Source of the DNA: Pseudooctadecabacter jejudonensis
Lineage (GTDB): Bacteria > Pseudomonadota > Alphaproteobacteria > Rhodobacterales > Rhodobacteraceae
DNA length: 64,000 nt
Direction of reading: 5' to 3'
NCBI RefSeq assembly: GCF_900172275.1
Contig: NZ_FWFT01000007.1
Location: forward strand, 62,001-126,000
The notes beneath the pieces are model-generated. The model was not told the DNA's origin. It ran no database searches and saw nothing but the letters and a program-made list of their open reading frames with translations. The translations under genes and the position numbers were made by a program. Shown one piece after another: positions 62,445 through 64,000 of the stretch (position 1 is the stretch's first letter; every line of letters starts with the position of its first letter).

Positions 62445-63692
62445 TTAGCGAACGCGACGCAGCAGCAGACGTTCGGCGTCTTGCAGGGCTTCCATGATGT
62501 CCTTGCCGTCGTTCAGAACTTCGGCGAGTGCACCATTCATCACAACGTCTTCGGCGATCAGGTCACCTTCCATCGGCGTGATGGCGGGGACCTGCTGGGC
62601 CACCTCGGCAAACAGCTGACGGGCTTGCTGACCAGCAAGGAAGTCAATCGGCTCATCAAAAGCCGGATCGCTGTAGGTCGAGGTCAACACAGGGAAAGCG
62701 CCCAGATCACGCAGGCTGTCGATCTGTGGGCCTTCTTCGGTGGTCAGGTACTTGATGAACTCCCAAGCGGCTTCGGGGTTCTCGGACTGGGCGGGGATCG
62801 CAAGGAAGGATCCACCCCACGAGCCATAGATACCGCCGGGCAGGTCAGATGCACCCCACAGGCCTGCGGTATCGGGCGCCATCCAGTTTTGCATGTGGCC
62901 GAGAAGCCAAGCACCAGAAAGCTGGGTGGCGACGGTGCCGTTCTTGAACCCATCGTACCATTCGCCGGTCCATGCGCCGATTTGGCCATCAAGGCCTTCA
63001 TCACGGATTTGCTTTGCCAAAGTAAAGGCGTTGACGAACCGGTCAGACGTCACCAGCGAATTGCCTTCGGCGTCAAAGAACAGGCCTTCGCCATCTTCCA
63101 GCGTGGTCCGGACCAGAATGCGCGCCACGTCGCCCGCGTCTGCGATCAGGTACACGCCCTGCTCTTTCAGCTCACGGCCATATTCGATGTAGGCGTCCCA
63201 ATCATTGATGACCGCGTCGATATCGCCACCAACCGAATCCAGCACATCGCGGCGGTAGTACATGACGCCCGGGCCGATATCGATCGGGATGCCGTACTGG
63301 TTGCCATCGGCACCCTGACCCTGGCTCCAGGCGTAGGACACGAAACCGTCCTGGAATTCTTCGGCGCCGTACGCCTCGTCAGACAGATTTACAAAACCGC
63401 CTTCGTTGATGAAGGCGCCAATGAAAGACACATCCACAATAACAACGTCACCCGCGCCGGACTGAGTTGCCAAGTTAGTCGTCAGCAGCTTGTGATGGTC
63501 GCCGTGGCTGTTCATCTGATACGTCACCGCGATGTCTGGTGCGTTCGCATTGAACAAAGGCACCTGCTTGTCGAAATGCGTATCAAACGGCGGGAAGCCG
63601 TCGACGCGGATCTCTTGTGCTGTGGCCGGCAGGGCAGCGATGACGGCAGTCACCGCCGTGGCCAAAAGGCCCGTTTTAAATGTATGTTTCAT
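62445..63692 (-). CDS. ABC sugar-binding protein for beta-glucosides (415 aa)
   Basis: A periplasmic family 1 solute-binding protein. A GGAGGAG ribosome site precedes the ATG at 63692, and a signal peptide is cleaved after LPATA (residue 25). LFNANAPDIAVTYQMNSHGDHH and LPGGIYGSWGGSFLAIPAQSEN (each under 25 residues; about 47-68 and 254-275) are typical of the fold. The start overlaps the stop of the LacI-type gene by 4 bp, so both are on one transcript. The ligand is inferred as beta-gluco-oligosaccharide from the GH1 and GH3 neighbours. Confidence 0.93.
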   Translation of the reverse strand: MKHTFKTGLLATAVTAVIAALPATAQEIRVDGFPPFDTHFDKQVPLFNANAPDIAVTYQMNSHGDHHKLLTTNLATQSGAGDVVIVDVSFIGAFINEGGFVNLSDEAYGAEEFQDGFVSYAWSQGQGADGNQYGIPIDIGPGVMYYRRDVLDSVGGDIDAVINDWDAYIEYGRELKEQGVYLIADAGDVARILVRTTLEDGEGLFFDAEGNSLVTSDRFVNAFTLAKQIRDEGLDGQIGAWTGEWYDGFKNGTVATQLSGAWLLGHMQNWMAPDTAGLWGASDLPGGIYGSWGGSFLAIPAQSENPEAAWEFIKYLTTEEGPQIDSLRDLGAFPVLTSTYSDPAFDEPIDFLAGQQARQLFAEVAQQVPAITPMEGDLIAEDVVMNGALAEVLNDGKDIMEALQDAERLLLRRVR

Positions 63693-64000
63693 TGGTTCTC
63701 CTCCTGTTTGAGCGCCTTGGCCCCGATGTTGTGGGACATTTGTTTTACTTCCACGACAGAGGCGCGCTCGACGACCTCTGCCTCGAAGACACGTGGAATA
63801 TGGGATGTATCGGATTGGCCTGTGGCCAGCGCATGGGCCAGCTGACCAGCTGCTCCACCAATGTCGCGCAGAGGCTGACGAATCGTGGTTAACTTCGGCA
63901 TCAAATGCCGCGCCACCGGGATGTCATCGAACCCGATCATCGACAGATCGTCAGGCACACGGACGCCCCTCTCGCGGCAAGCCTCGTAGGCCCCAGCGGC
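63689..64000 (-). CDS. LacI-family regulator, C-terminal part only
   Basis: The gene enters from the right edge; about 103 C-terminal codons are visible. AAGAYEACRERGVRVPDD, then LSMIGFDDIPVARHLMPKLTTIRQP, is the hallmark C-terminal effector-domain region of LacI/GalR regulators. It lies upstream of, and overlaps, the binding-protein gene, so it most likely controls the beta-glucoside operon in response to a glucoside. The DNA-binding part lies outside the window. Confidence 0.92.
   Translation of the reverse strand, partial: AAGAYEACRERGVRVPDDLSMIGFDDIPVARHLMPKLTTIRQPLRDIGGAAGQLAHALATGQSDTSHIPRVFEAEVVERASVVEVKQMSHNIGAKALKQEENQ

Noticed and set aside
1-64000. CRISPR arrays, rRNA and tRNA genes
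   Set aside because: I saw no regularly spaced direct repeats, no rRNA-like sequence and no tRNA cloverleaf in reading the window.

Overview
The window looks like chromosomal DNA of a marine alphaproteobacterium of the Rhodobacteraceae (Roseobacter-type). It is GC-rich and densely packed into operons. It combines a homogentisate cluster with a DUF2783 gene, three ABC sugar importers, a TRAP importer and GntR, LacI and MarR control of catabolic operons. This placement is inferred from gene content; no rRNA or tRNA gene was seen.

Layout. (1) 1-10.4 kb is an accessory locus that I cannot match to a known system. The minus strand carries a compact YcaO-domain-like enzyme and the start of an animal-type haem peroxidase-like gene. 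The plus strand, divergent from them, carries a lipoprotein, a small helical protein, a multi-pass membrane protein, a 904-residue protein with a Ser/Gly-rich amphipathic segment, an overlapping L,D-transpeptidase-like (DUF2778-type) gene, an unknown 433-residue protein and a 640-residue flavoprotein-like protein. A long nested stem-loop sits between the divergent halves. (2) 10.5-17.0 kb is the homogentisate branch: FAD hydroxylase, DUF2783, MBL-fold protein, FahA, MaiA and HmgA, with a divergent MarR regulator. (3) 17.2-27.2 kb is an ABC sugar importer with enzymes of a non-phosphorylating sugar-acid route (SDR, SMP-30 lactonase, enolase-superfamily dehydratase, mutarotase), a GntR regulator and, oddly, a membrane fatty acid hydroxylase. 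(4) 27.3-31.0 kb is a compact type III polyketide synthase, ICMT-like methyltransferase and MMPL exporter operon. (5) 31.3-33.05 kb is a decay zone with a caspase-like pseudogene and a dead IS30 element. (6) 33.2-55.5 kb is a large uronate locus: KduD, KduI, MATE and GntR; an AlgSM1M2Q-like importer, PL15-type lyase, KdgF, two dehydrogenases, KdgK and UxuA; TRAP DctPQM; a second paralogous GntR; then UxuB and UxaC. (7) 55.6-64 kb is a beta-glucoside locus: GH3, GH1, an ABC importer and the end of a LacI regulator.

How it fits together. The uronate locus would import unsaturated oligouronides, cleave them, linearise the 4,5-unsaturated monomer with KdgF, and take both DEH (reductase) and DKI (KduI/KduD) to 2-keto-3-deoxygluconate for KdgK. 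Glucuronate-type monomers imported by the TRAP system would reach the same intermediate through UxaC, UxuB and UxuA. The two GntR paralogues appear to share one operator, CTAGTATAC(T/C)AG, so the two halves may form one regulon. All four sugar and uronate solute-binding-protein genes are followed by a GC-rich stem-loop, as expected if binding protein is made in excess over the other components. The least explained part, and my candidate for an undescribed system, is the YcaO/peroxidase/envelope locus at 1-10.4 kb.
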